NCBI RefSeq assembly: GCF_012911565.1
Contig: NZ_JAAMPU010000099.1
Coordinates: forward strand, 62,001-126,000
From: Flavobacterium silvaticum
Lineage (GTDB): Bacteria; Bacteroidota; Bacteroidia; Flavobacteriales; Flavobacteriaceae
Reading direction: 5' to 3'
Length of the DNA stretch: 64,000 nucleotides
In this document: in pieces, positions 36,895 to 45,614 of the stretch
Layout: every line of letters starts with the position of its first letter
Position numbering within the stretch: the first letter of the stretch is position 1
Made by a program: the position numbers and the translations under genes
Notes under the pieces: model-generated
Told to the model about the DNA's origin: nothing
Seen by the model: only the letters and a program-made list of their open reading frames with translations
Databases searched by the model: none

Positions 36895-37812
36895 TCAGGG
36901 TTTTTGTATGCTGATGGGAAGCATGTATTTTGCGCGAACCGGAACGCCTCGCTGCAGAGCCGGTTTCCATTTGTCGCATTTGGACAATACCCGTATCGCT
37001 TCGGCATCAAGATCCGCATCCAATCCTTTATAGATACTGATGTCTTCAAGCGTTCCTTGCTTGTTGACTATGAAAGCAAGGATGATTTTGCCGTCTTTTT
37101 CCGGCTTTTTTGCGGGTTTGAAGTTTTTGCCAATGTACTCATAGAATTTATTCAATCCGTCCTGAGGCTCGGGCTTTACTTCAAGTTCCACATACAGGTA
37201 TTTTTTGTTGTCGGTATCGGTACTTACGCCGCCTTTTAAAACGCCTTTTTCATAATCTTCCGTAAAGGAATAATCAGGGCCAACATGGTTTCCTGTCCAG
37301 TTTCCGTCGCGCAGTCCGTTAACGACAGGGCCTTTTTCAGTCAGGTTTTCGGTAACGAATTCACACACGCCGTTTCCTTCGGACACCGTCATGATTTTTT
37401 TTGGATCCCAGAATTTCGTAACATGCAACAATTCCTGTTTGCCGTCATAGGTGTAAAAGCCTTCCAGATGTTTGCTTCCGTTCGGATACCAGGTTTTGCA
37501 AACACCGTCCTTTTTGCCGTTCCGGTACATTTCGGTTTTTTCAATCTGAGTGTTGTCGTAATACGCGAGCAATTGGCCTTCGAATTTTTCCACATCGCGG
37601 TTCGTGCTTATGGCTTCCTGTTTCAGTTTTCCGGTTTTATAGAACAACTGGAACGTATAAGTCGGCTGCTCTTTTTCATAATCTTTCACCACTCGGTAAA
37701 ACGTAGCAGCTTCCTTTGAAGCCGGCATCAGGTTATCATCGAGATAGAATGTCTTGTCCTGTGCCGATGCCAGCTGAAAAAAGAATAAACAAAAGAAGGC
37801 TATATATCTCAT
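36895..37812 (-). CDS. Secreted protein with MORN-like repeats and TonB C-terminal domain
   Basis: A 305-residue exported protein. A signal peptide (about residues 1-17, LASAQ) is followed by a region of MORN/YwqK-like repeats (YYDNTQIEKTEMYRNGKKDG, YPNGSKHLEGFY, and GLRDGNWTG, about residues 60-190). A C-terminal TonB-like domain (residues 225-303, IILAFIVNKQGTLEDISIYKG and KCDKWKPALQRG) completes it. No membrane anchor typical of true TonB is present, so it probably does not transduce energy. Function is unknown; it could sense or bind surface components. It lies downstream of element B and of thyA. Confidence 0.8.
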   Translation of the reverse strand: MRYIAFFCLFFFQLASAQDKTFYLDDNLMPASKEAATFYRVVKDYEKEQPTYTFQLFYKTGKLKQEAISTNRDVEKFEGQLLAYYDNTQIEKTEMYRNGKKDGVCKTWYPNGSKHLEGFYTYDGKQELLHVTKFWDPKKIMTVSEGNGVCEFVTENLTEKGPVVNGLRDGNWTGNHVGPDYSFTEDYEKGVLKGGVSTDTDNKKYLYVELEVKPEPQDGLNKFYEYIGKNFKPAKKPEKDGKIILAFIVNKQGTLEDISIYKGLDADLDAEAIRVLSKCDKWKPALQRGVPVRAKYMLPISIQKP

Positions 37813-37820
37813 AGGTTTTT

Positions 37821-37965
37821 GAAGCTAATCCGGCTTCCGCTATTAGTTTTGTTCATTTACACTGCAATTTCAGCACATCCGCCAGCTTCCGTTGGTCGCT
37901 GCCGCATGAGCGAAATTGCGGGCGCAACTGTTCCAAAAGCTAGCCGCTCAATCCGGGCTAGGGCA
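37821..37965. repeat. Structured intergenic element, copy B
   Basis: A palindromic element filling the gap between thyA and the MORN/TonB gene. Inner arms TGCAATTTC (37863-37871) and GAAATTGCG (37912-37920), outer arms CTATTAGTTTTG (37840-37851) and CCAAAAGCTAG (37933-37943). The loop has AGCTTCCGTTGGTCGCTGC (37884-37902); ends are GAAGCTAATCCGGC and TCCGGGCTAGGGC. Confidence 0.8.
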
Positions 37966-38007
37966 GTTGGGTAAAATCGGCACTAGGAAATAAAAATAAC
38001 CAATAAA

Positions 38008-38832
38008 TCAAACCGCCACCACTCCCTTGATATGCGGGTGCGGATCATAATCCAACAGCGTAAAATCGTCAAACGTAAAATCGAAGATATTCTTGACATC
38101 CGGATTCAGTTTCATCGTCGGCAACGGACGTGGGTCACGTGATAACTGCAATTCCAATTGTTCAAAGTGGTTGTTGTAAATATGTGCGTCGCCAAACGTA
38201 TGGATGAATTCGCCGGCTTCCAACCCGACAACCTGGGCGATCATCAGGGTCAAAAGTGCATAAGAGGCAATGTTGAATGGAACGCCCAGAAAAATATCGG
38301 CGCTGCGTTGGTACAATTGGCACGACAATTTTCCCTCGGCTACATAGAACTGGAAGAATGCGTGGCAAGGTGGCAACGCGGCTTTTCCTTCGGCCACATT
38401 ATCAGCAAACGAAACAGAAGTATCTGGCAACACGCTCGGGTTCCATGCTGAAACGAGCATGCGGCGGCTATTTGGGTTTATCTTTAACGTTTCTATCAAT
38501 TCTGAAATCTGGTCAATTTCCTCGCTGTTCCAGTTGCGCCATTGGTGTCCGTAAACCGGCCCGAGGTCGCCGTTTTCGTCGGCCCATTCATCCCAGATTT
38601 TGACTCCGTTTTCCTTAAGGTAACCAATATTCGTATCGCCTTTAAGAAACCACAATAATTCGTAAATGATAGATTTAAGGTGCAGCTTCTTGGTCGTCAC
38701 CATTGGGAAACCTTCGCTCAAATCGAAACGCATCTGGTAACCGAAAACACTTTTGGTTCCTGTTCCGGTGCGGTCGCCTTTCTGGACGCCATGTTCTAAC
38801 ACATGTTTTACGAGGTCGTGGTATTGTTTCAT
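38008..38832 (-). CDS. thyA: Thymidylate synthase
   Basis: A 274-residue enzyme that methylates dUMP to dTMP with methylene-tetrahydrofolate, producing dihydrofolate for FolA. The catalytic cysteine is Cys156 in [20 protein letters not shown] and [16 protein letters not shown] are conserved. It is about ten residues longer than the E. coli enzyme because of an insertion between NPS (about residue 133) and the active site, containing [18 protein letters not shown] believe this is common in flavobacteria. folA is 2 kb further along the same strand. Confidence 0.98.
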   Translation of the reverse strand: MKQYHDLVKHVLEHGVQKGDRTGTGTKSVFGYQMRFDLSEGFPMVTTKKLHLKSIIYELLWFLKGDTNIGYLKENGVKIWDEWADENGDLGPVYGHQWRNWNSEEIDQISELIETLKINPNSRRMLVSAWNPSVLPDTSVSFADNVAEGKAALPPCHAFFQFYVAEGKLSCQLYQRSADIFLGVPFNIASYALLTLMIAQVVGLEAGEFIHTFGDAHIYNNHFEQLELQLSRDPRPLPTMKLNPDVKNIFDFTFDDFTLLDYDPHPHIKGVVAV

Positions 38833-38966
38833 CTTGAATTTTCTTGTCAGGCTAAAGTATTGAAATTGACTTTGCGGCTGACGAGTTGTTGAAACGAAAT
38901 TTCCTGTGTTTTTTCAACAATTCGATTTTTCTTTTTTGTAAAAATTGGTTCAGATTGAAAATGTTC

Positions 38967-39038
38967 GCGTTAGGGATGCGAGCGGTTATCCTTTGTGAGG
39001 AACGAGCAAAGATATGAGCGGGTCAGCCTGGCGACGGC
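38967..39038. repeat. Structured intergenic element, copy D (inverted)
   Basis: In the 304-base gap before the bifunctional nuclease gene's 3' end. Stem TATCCTTTG (38987-38995) pairs with CAAAGATA (39007-39014) around TGAGGAACGAG. The flanks GCGTTAGGGATGCGAGCGG and GAGCGGGTCAGCC resemble the ends of copies A-C read on the opposite strand. I see nothing else in this gap. Confidence 0.65.
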
Positions 39039-39136
39039 TACATGAACGTTTATATAACTTGAAAGATTATAGCCGGCGCAACGCCCAAAAAATATTGATT
39101 ATTTTTTAGTTGAGCCAGATTCGAATAAAAAATAAA

Positions 39137-39751
39137 TTAAGATTCCCTGCGTGAAATCTCGTCCCGAAGTTTTGCGGCCTTTTCATAATCCTCGTCCTTA
39201 ACCGCACCTTCAAGCAATTCGTGGAGTTCGGCGAGACTGTGTTTGTTGTAGGTTTCTCCGGATTGGTTCGATTCTTCGCCAAGTCCGAAGGTTTCAGGAG
39301 AAGACAAAACATCTTCCGGCTTTTCGTCAGATTCGTTGACTTTGAGGAAAATACCGGCTTTGTCAAGGATGTTTTTATATGTGAAGATAGGCGCATTGAA
39401 ACGCAAGGCCAGAGCGATGGCATCGGAAGTCCGTGCGTCGATGATTTCCTCGATCTTGTCGCGTTCGCAGATGATGCTTGAGTAGAAAACGCCATCGACG
39501 AGTTTGTGGATGATGACCTGTTTGACTACAATGTCAAAACGGTCGGCGAAATTCTTGAACAGGTCGTGGGTCAACGGACGCGGCGGACGGATTTCTTTCT
39601 CGAGGGCAATCGCTATGGACTGTGCCTCGAAAGCGCCAATTACAATCGGAAGCTTGCGGTCGCCGTCTACTTCGTTCAGGATTAAAGCGTACGCTCCGTT
39701 TTGGGTCTGGCTGTACGAGATTCCTTTTATCGTTAACTTCACTAAACTCAT
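39137..39751 (-). CDS. Bifunctional nuclease (DUF151) with UVR motif
   Basis: A 204-residue protein. The N-terminal DUF151/BFN domain (about residues 1-135) contains LPIVIGAFEAQSIAIALE, RPLTHDLFKNF and DARTSDAIALALRF, and a C-terminal UvrB/UvrC-type motif (LHELLEGAVKDEDYEKAAKLRDEI, about 178-201) ends the chain. Members have been described as RNases/DNases in plants; bacterial function is not settled. The -7 box is only 5 nt before the ATG, so its message would be leaderless. Confidence 0.92.
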   Translation of the reverse strand: MSLVKLTIKGISYSQTQNGAYALILNEVDGDRKLPIVIGAFEAQSIAIALEKEIRPPRPLTHDLFKNFADRFDIVVKQVIIHKLVDGVFYSSIICERDKIEEIIDARTSDAIALALRFNAPIFTYKNILDKAGIFLKVNESDEKPEDVLSSPETFGLGEESNQSGETYNKHSLAELHELLEGAVKDEDYEKAAKLRDEISRRES

Positions 39752-39756
39752 AGGTG

Positions 39757-39786
39757 CAAAGGTACGATTGCGATTTAATTGTGCAA
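39757..39786 (-). promoter_or_regulatory. Promoter of the bifunctional nuclease gene
   Basis: On the minus strand TTG is followed after 19 nt by TACCTTTG, whose last base lies 5 nt before the start codon. This predicts a leaderless transcript. Confidence 0.65.
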
Positions 39787-39791
39787 GGGAT

Positions 39792-39826
39792 AAAAAAAGA
39801 ACGCGCAGACCTTTGCCCGCGCGTTC
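39792..39826 (-). terminator. Intrinsic terminator of the 326-residue secreted protein gene
   Basis: GAACGCGC and GCGCGTTC form the stem around a 12-nt loop; on the minus strand seven T residues follow. Confidence 0.88.
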
Positions 39827-39860
39827 CAGTATAGCTGATAAATTATTTCAATTCGGTCTG

Positions 39861-40841
39861 TCAGGGTTTCATGCACCCACACGGAATATCGTACTGGCTG
39901 CCGATGCCTTTGAGGTAGACGTCATCCATGAATCCGGATCCGTCATGGTCCTGATGGAAATTGAACGACTGCTTTAAGCATTTGCCATCGCGTGTCGATC
40001 CTATGTAAGCTTCCACGTAACGGGACAGGATAACGCCGGTGTATTCGTTTCGGACGATAGTCCATTTACTCGTGATGCGCACTTCTTTGGGTACTTCTTT
40101 CCAGCCCTGTGCTTTGAATGCTGCAAGGATTTTGGCTTCGAGAGCCTTGTCTGTCATAACCGCTTTCGGAAGACAGGCACGCGCATCGTTTTTGTCGACT
40201 ACGGAATTTTTGACGGTCATGGTAAGTTCTCCCGTGGCAACGACCGGACCGGTGAACGGCTCCGGATAGTCCTGATACGGAAGGATCTCGATTTTGAGTT
40301 TGTGGTCGCCCGGCATAAGTTTCGCTTCGTTTTCCTTTACGAAAGCGTTGAACTGCATGATGCCGAGGAAGTTTTCGCCGTCCGGGGATTTGAGCGCCCC
40401 TTTCCAGGTAGTCCACTTGTTTTTTTCTTCCTCAGAGAAAGCACGGGTGTCCAGCCATTCTTTGAAAACCGTAGTGTCGTCCAGGGTGAACTGGAGCCAG
40501 TAGCGGCCGTGGGTTCCATTGAACTGCTGGCTCTTGAGGTAATTGCCCAGTGAGTTGGCCATATATACACGGAATACCAGCGGATCACCCAGGGTGAATT
40601 TGTTGGTGAATTTGGTTTCGTCTTCCTTGGCTTTCATCAGGCCGTCTTCGGTGGCGCAGAAAACGACTTTGCCCATGTATTTCTGGTGCATCGGGCTGGT
40701 GACGCCATCTGTTGGTTTGTCCGGGGCATTGGCGCGGGCTTTAGCGGCTTTTTGATCGGCCTTTTTGTCCATCCATGCGCCCAGCTGTGCCTGTGAGGTT
40801 ACGGAAAAGACGAGTAACAGGAGAATCGATAGTTTTTTCAT
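39861..40841 (-). CDS. Secreted protein of unknown function
   Basis: A 326-residue exported protein with a signal peptide (residues 1-19, VTSQAQ) and no membrane segment after it. It is rich in Lys and Asp and has a mixed alpha/beta pattern. The C-terminal half carries three cysteines (ACLP near residue 228, GKCLKQ, CGCMKP), which may pair in the periplasm. I do not recognise a family. It is a single-gene unit with its own terminator, and its 5' region has a near-consensus -7 box (TATACTTG). Confidence 0.75.
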   Translation of the reverse strand: MKKLSILLLLVFSVTSQAQLGAWMDKKADQKAAKARANAPDKPTDGVTSPMHQKYMGKVVFCATEDGLMKAKEDETKFTNKFTLGDPLVFRVYMANSLGNYLKSQQFNGTHGRYWLQFTLDDTTVFKEWLDTRAFSEEEKNKWTTWKGALKSPDGENFLGIMQFNAFVKENEAKLMPGDHKLKIEILPYQDYPEPFTGPVVATGELTMTVKNSVVDKNDARACLPKAVMTDKALEAKILAAFKAQGWKEVPKEVRITSKWTIVRNEYTGVILSRYVEAYIGSTRDGKCLKQSFNFHQDHDGSGFMDDVYLKGIGSQYDIPCGCMKP

Positions 40842-40997
40842 GTCGAATTTAATGTTGGTGGTACTTGCTTAAGATTTCGGGGCAAGTATAGAAAAAAGCG
40901 ACATCTTGATTCTGACAGATGAATCTGCGTTGAAAAAGCGCGGACTTCCGTACCGGATGAGCGGAAAACCGTTTTAGGCATAATAGACAGATGAAGC

Positions 40998-41024
40998 AAA
41001 AAAAAACGCGGGAATTACCCCGCG
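40998..41024 (-). terminator. Intrinsic terminator of the FG-GAP protein gene
   Basis: CGCGGG and CCCGCG pair around six bases; on the minus strand nine T residues follow. Confidence 0.88.
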
Positions 41025-41051
41025 CCCATTTCTGTAATAAGCCGCCTTAAC

Positions 41052-42429
41052 TTAATTCTTGACGAATTTTTGTGCAGATTTTGTTGTGCCAGATTGGATT
41101 TCCAGGAAATATAGCCCTGAACTGAGGCTGCCCAAATCAATTTGTTGATTCTTGGCAGGAGCGGAAAGTGTTTGGCGTGCAACGACTTTTCCAGTTACGT
41201 CAACAATGGTATATGCCTCGAATGCATTCGCAGCCGTGATATTCAGTGTGTTCTTCGCCGGGTTTGGGAAAACGGTCAGTTTCGTTGCGGTTTGCGTCGG
41301 GACGGACAATTCGGCAGCGTTGTTCTTGAACCATCCGAATTCGCCATAGGTGCGGTAGAAAAGGTCCAGGTCGCCGTCGTTGTCAATGTCTACCAATGTA
41401 GTGCTTTGGATGTTGTCCGGAATCTCATCTATGGAGATTGTGGTGTTTCCGTCAGCCAGAGTACCTTGGAAATTTTCTCTCCAGTACAAATCATTGTTCT
41501 TGAAATAGATCAGATCGGCGTATCCGTCCAGGTTAAGGTCGCCAACCGAACTCATTTCACCGTTCGCGCACGAATTATAGCCGATGGGGTTCAGGCTGGA
41601 ATACACATTCGCCCCGAAATTCTTAAACCAATACAACGAACAGTCGGAGCTGTTGGTCACTACATCCATGAGGCCGTCGTTGTCAAAGTCAACAACATGG
41701 GAGGTGAAGATATAAGGAGTCGCCGTTGCCGTGTACACGTAACTTTGTGTAAACGCGTCGTTGACATTCTCCAGCCGGAAAATGTTATTGTTGCTGCTCG
41801 AACCTCCGGTAGATAGGATCAGGTCGTTGCTATTGTTCTGGTCGAGATCGGCAAATTCAATAGAGTAGATGTTGTAGTCAATGTTAAAGAATTGCGTGAA
41901 GGATGTGAAATTGCCCGCTCCGTCATTCCGGAAATAACTCAGGTAATCCGAGCTTAACTGATCTACGATGATGTCGTCTTTCCCATCATTGTTCATATCG
42001 CCGATGGTAAATCCCGTGTAGGCAGATGATGTGGCAAAATCCTGTTTGGCCCCGAAAAAGCCACTACCCAGGTTCTTGATCCAGCAAAGTGAACCTGATA
42101 CGTTCGTATTCTGTGTAATGATCAGGTCTTTTTTTTCCGTCCTCATCCACGTCCAGAAGTCCCACATCGCTCGGGGTATCAAGCGAGGTATTGATGAGTA
42201 TTCTTGTGGAAAAGGTATTGTTTCCGAGATTTTTGTACCAGAACACTTCATCGGCGTACGTGGCTGCAACGATGATATCCGTGTCACCATCATTGTCAAT
42301 GTCATAAAAAACATGAACGTAACCGTTGTCGTTGGCCGCGGAAAGCACGGTTCGCGAACCAAAATTTTGTGCATAAGCGCTCCCGAAGAAAGGAGCGGCA
42401 ATAAGCAATAAGCATAATTTTTTTTTCAT
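41052..42429 (-). pseudogene. Secreted FG-GAP/VCBS-repeat protein with T9SS sorting domain, frameshifted
   Basis: The first ATG (42427-42429) begins a normal signal peptide (MKKKLCLLLIAAPFFGSAYA) and FG-GAP/VCBS repeats (VFYDIDNDGDTDIIVAA, LLDVDEDG). The frame is broken at a run of eight A residues on the minus strand (42129-42136) and continues in the next frame as KKDLIITQNTNVSG. Removing one A restores a continuous protein of about 458 residues with repeated DxDxDG calcium-type motifs. The end is a type IX sorting domain (KLTVFPNPAKNTLNI ... GLYFLEI). It is either a real broken gene, a phase-variable or slippage site, or a sequencing error. Confidence 0.85.
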
Positions 42430-42454
42430 ATAATTGAGGGTTTTAGAGGTTCGG

Positions 42455-42462
42455 CAAATATA
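42455..42462 (-). promoter_or_regulatory. -7 box of the FG-GAP protein gene
   Basis: TATATTTG on the minus strand ends 25 nt before the ATG at 42429 and supports that start. Confidence 0.5.
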
Positions 42463-42620
42463 TGTCTTGCACAGATTATAAAAAAAATCGTACAAAATAT
42501 ATTTTCAAAACTACACCGAATATTCCGGTTAAAGATTCCGGATGAACAAGCGAAACATCTCATCGTACAAACGTTGATGCTCAGTCTGTAAGCGTTTTGT
42601 ATGAAATGTCAAATTCTAAC

Positions 42621-42653
42621 AAAAAACAAAAGGCCGCCCACGAAGGACGGCCT
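42621..42653 (-). terminator. Intrinsic terminator of etfA
   Basis: AGGCCG and CGGCCT pair around CCCACGAAGGA; on the minus strand TTTTG and a second T-run follow, 26 nt after the etfA stop. Confidence 0.75.
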
Positions 42654-42678
42654 CTATATTTAATCAAAAGTTAATGTG

Positions 42679-43644
42679 TTAGTTATTCGCTTTGAAAGCC
42701 TTTAGTTTCTCATTCAGCTTAGGGACAATCTCAAACGCATCCCCAACAACACCATAATCGGCAACCTTAAAGAAAGGCGCTTCCGGATCGCTGTTGATCA
42801 CGAGTTTTACTTTGGAAGCATTGATTCCGGCAATATGCTGGATTGCTCCTGAGATGCCAACTGCAACATATAAATTCGTCGCAACAGGTTTTCCGGTTTG
42901 GCCAACGTGTTCACTGTGAGGACGCCATCCGAGATCGGAAACCGGTTTCGAACAAGCTGTCGCGGCACCCAAAGTAGCCGCTAAATCTTCGAGCATTCCC
43001 CAATTTTCAGGGCCTTTCAAACCGCGTCCGCCGGATACGACAACCTCCGCATCGGCTATGGTAACTTTTCCGGAAGCTTTTTCGACAGATTCTGTTTTTA
43101 CAGAGAAATCAGCATCGTTCAAAGAAGGAGAAAAATCTTCTGCTGCTGCATTTCCGGTACTTTCAAAGACACCATATGAGTTTTTGGCAAGCCCAAGGAC
43201 TTTCACATCGGTAGCAATTTCGGTCACATTGAAAGCTTTCATCGAGAAGGCGTTTCTCTTGACCTGGAAAGGTGAAGTGCTCAATGGCAATCCAACGACA
43301 TTCGAGGCATAACCCGCGTTAAGCCCAACGGCAACGAGAGGAGCGAGGTATAAACTGTCTGTAGTGGAAGACAGTAAAACCAATTTTACATTTTCTTTTG
43401 CGGCCGCCTGTTTTATTACATCGGCGTAAGCTTTTGCATTGAACGATCCCAGTTTGTCGTTGGTCACTTTCAATACTTTATCGACTCCGTATTTGCCCAA
43501 TTCCGAAACATCTGATGCGTTTACGGTAACGGCGGTAACGGTAGTTCCAAGCGCTTCGGCCACTTTTTTCCCGTAGGAAGCCAGTTCAAAAGCCACTTTC
43601 TTGAATTTTCCTTCTGCAGATTCTGCGTATATTAAGATTGACAT
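42679..43644 (-). CDS. etfA: Electron transfer flavoprotein subunit alpha
   Basis: A 321-residue FAD-binding subunit that takes electrons from acyl-CoA dehydrogenases and passes them to the quinone pool. The FAD-binding C-terminal domain is recognisable by SGGRGLKGPENWGMLEDLA, VGQTGKPVATNLYVAVGISG and AINSDPEAPFF-like VINSDPEAPFFKVADYG. It follows etfB on the same strand, but 147 nt of GGAAG-type repeat DNA separate them, unusual for a subunit pair that is normally tightly coupled. Confidence 0.97.
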   Translation of the reverse strand: MSILIYAESAEGKFKKVAFELASYGKKVAEALGTTVTAVTVNASDVSELGKYGVDKVLKVTNDKLGSFNAKAYADVIKQAAAKENVKLVLLSSTTDSLYLAPLVAVGLNAGYASNVVGLPLSTSPFQVKRNAFSMKAFNVTEIATDVKVLGLAKNSYGVFESTGNAAAEDFSPSLNDADFSVKTESVEKASGKVTIADAEVVVSGGRGLKGPENWGMLEDLAATLGAATACSKPVSDLGWRPHSEHVGQTGKPVATNLYVAVGISGAIQHIAGINASKVKLVINSDPEAPFFKVADYGVVGDAFEIVPKLNEKLKAFKANN

Positions 43645-43650
43645 ATTTTT

Positions 43651-43770
43651 TAGTTCGGAAGTTAATGGTTCGGAAGATCGTAAGGAATAAAAGGATTACA
43701 ATCGGCCAGTTTTATTTTTTAGTTCGGAAGTTGATGGTTCGGAAGTTGATGGTTCGGAAGATTGGAAGAC
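43651..43770. repeat. GGAAG-type repeat cluster between etfB and etfA
   Basis: At least five copies of GTTCGGAAGTTRATG and GTTCGGAAGAT units, some in direct tandem (TTCGGAAGTTGATGG twice). Related blocks lie at 23750-23819 and 50113-50158. It sits within the presumed etfBA transcript. Confidence 0.8.
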
Positions 43771-43791
43771 TAAGCCTCGAACTTCAAACCT

Positions 43792-44538
43792 TTAAATCAC
43801 TTTCGCCTCGTTGTGCAGCACGTTCACCAACTCATCCAGGTTATCAACGGTAAACAATTTCACCGCGCTTTTTGGAGCCGGTTTTTCAAACTTCACCGAT
43901 TTGGTTTCCGTAGAAGTGCTTACGGGTTCCACAATGGTCAGCGCCTTTGTACGGGCTGTCATGATGCCGCGCATGTTGGGGATGCGGAGATCTTTTTCTT
44001 CGACGATTCCTTTTTGTCCGCCAACAATCAGTGGCAGTGAAGTGGAAAGCGTTTCTTTTCCGCCGTCGATCTCGCGTGTTGCTTTTACCGAAGTTCCGTC
44101 AACAGTAATGGCGATGCACGAATTCACAAAGTTAGCTCCGGTCAAAGCCGCAAGCATTCCCGGAACCATTCCGCCATTGTAATCGAGAGATTCTTTCCCT
44201 GCGATTACTAAGTCGTATCCACCATCGGCAATAATCTTGGCCAATTGTGTCGCTACAAAGAAACCGTCTGTTGGCTGGGCGTTTACACGAATCGCTTCGT
44301 TTGCGCCTATTGCCAATGCTTTTCTCAAAGTGGCTTCTGTCTCAGGACCGCCTACGTTGACAACCGTAACGTTGGCACCTTGTTGTTCCTGGAACCAAAT
44401 GGCGCGTGTCAATCCGAATTCATCGTTCGGATTGATTACGAACTGAACGCCGTTTGTGTCGAATTCAGAATCGCCGTTGATAAAGTTGATTTTGGAAGTT
44501 GTATCAGGCACGTGGCTGATGCAGACTAATATTTTCAT
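43792..44538 (-). CDS. etfB: Electron transfer flavoprotein subunit beta
   Basis: A 248-residue AMP-binding subunit of the ETF heterodimer. Landmarks are CISHVPDTTSKINF near the N-terminus, FVINPNDEFGLTRAIW and AGKESLDYNGGMVPGMLA. It comes before etfA in transcription and works with it in fatty- and amino-acid oxidation. A near-consensus -7 box (TACCTTCG) lies about 30 nt upstream. Confidence 0.97.
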   Translation of the reverse strand: MKILVCISHVPDTTSKINFINGDSEFDTNGVQFVINPNDEFGLTRAIWFQEQQGANVTVVNVGGPETEATLRKALAIGANEAIRVNAQPTDGFFVATQLAKIIADGGYDLVIAGKESLDYNGGMVPGMLAALTGANFVNSCIAITVDGTSVKATREIDGGKETLSTSLPLIVGGQKGIVEEKDLRIPNMRGIMTARTKALTIVEPVSTSTETKSVKFEKPAPKSAVKLFTVDNLDELVNVLHNEAKVI

Positions 44539-44720
44539 TTTTAAAAGAATTAAAAAGTGGATTTTCGTCGCCGAAGGTAAAAATTTAATTTCTAAAATGT
44601 ACTATGCGTGCATAATAATTTTGAGTATTATATCGATTTCGTAATGCTTGCGAAATTTATCAGATGAAAAAACGGCCAGCCGGATTTGTTTTTGGAGAAC
44701 TTTCAATTTTTTGTGATTGC

Positions 44721-45349
44721 TTAATCGATTTCATCGGCGAACGAAATCAGGCAACGTCTTTTTTCGCTGAACTCATCTTCGTCCTTTCGTTCCTTTTTGG
44801 CCTGTTTAAGGCATTCAAATAAAGGTGCATAAGAAGAATCTTGCTTCACAGCCTTCTCCAGTTTCGAAAGTTTGAATACTTCGCTCGTGGGCGTGTCGGA
44901 ATAAAAAACTGTGTTTCTTCGCCAAAAGCTGTTCCTTCATTGCTGTTATTGGCAATTTTTGCAAGGTCGATCCTGCAGTTCAGGTACAATATCTTATTGT
45001 TGTATTTACCTAGCATACGCAAGGGAAGGCCATTCTTTTCCGTAGTCCGGAATACGAGTTCGCCTATCTGGAAACCCCAATTGCCCTGGTCATAAACAAT
45101 GATGCAGGTTTGTTCGTCCGGCTCCACGTAAAGTCGCGTGCCGTTTCTGTCGACTCCGTGGTTGTAGGTGCGGAAATTACCTATATGTTCGCCATTGTCC
45201 TGTTTGTAGTCTTCAAAGGTCTTAAACAGGTAGAAACGTCTGTCGTGAATGTCTGGTCCTTCTTTCCTGTCAGTAGGGAATGCTTGTGCAAATCCTGATG
45301 TCACGAATAAAAGAAATAAGGTCGCACAAATGTATATGTGTCTGCTCAT
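44721..45349 (-). pseudogene. Secreted protein of unknown function, frameshifted
   Basis: The gene starts with a signal peptide (LFLLFVTSGFAQA, about residues 10-22) and encodes about 145 residues of mixed, partly acidic sequence up to GEETQFF. At 44903-44908 a run of six T residues (minus strand) lies where the frame breaks. Adding one T would continue as YSDTPTSEVFKLSKLEKAVK and run to a stop at 44721-44723 (ending SFADEID), giving about 209 residues. The continuation has the composition of real protein and fills DNA that otherwise would be empty. No family is recognised. Same cautions as the other homopolymer frameshift 2.8 kb away. Confidence 0.75.
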
Positions 45350-45614
45350 AAATTCAAGGATGTATGTAAATATATGGTTTCCAATGTAAAACCAAGGAGG
45401 GCAGGAGTTTTTTGTTGTAAATATGGGGATTGCGGTATATCTGATAGTTTATTCTGCATTGAACGCCTCAAATAAGAAGATTAGAAGTGCTTTTGAAGAA
45501 ACATTTTTATGGAATCCGGGGAGTCTAAAATTAACAGTTTCCTATTCTATTCAAAAATAAGCCAATCAGTAAAAAGACTTAACTTAGGGAGCTAATTGAT
45601 AAACCACATAAAAC

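Noticed and set aside
41052..42401. A 449-codon frame starting MPLLSSGALMHK as the FG-GAP protein
   Set aside because: Its first 90 codons are the wrong frame; the true N-terminus with signal peptide and repeats lies in another frame and joins at the A8 run.
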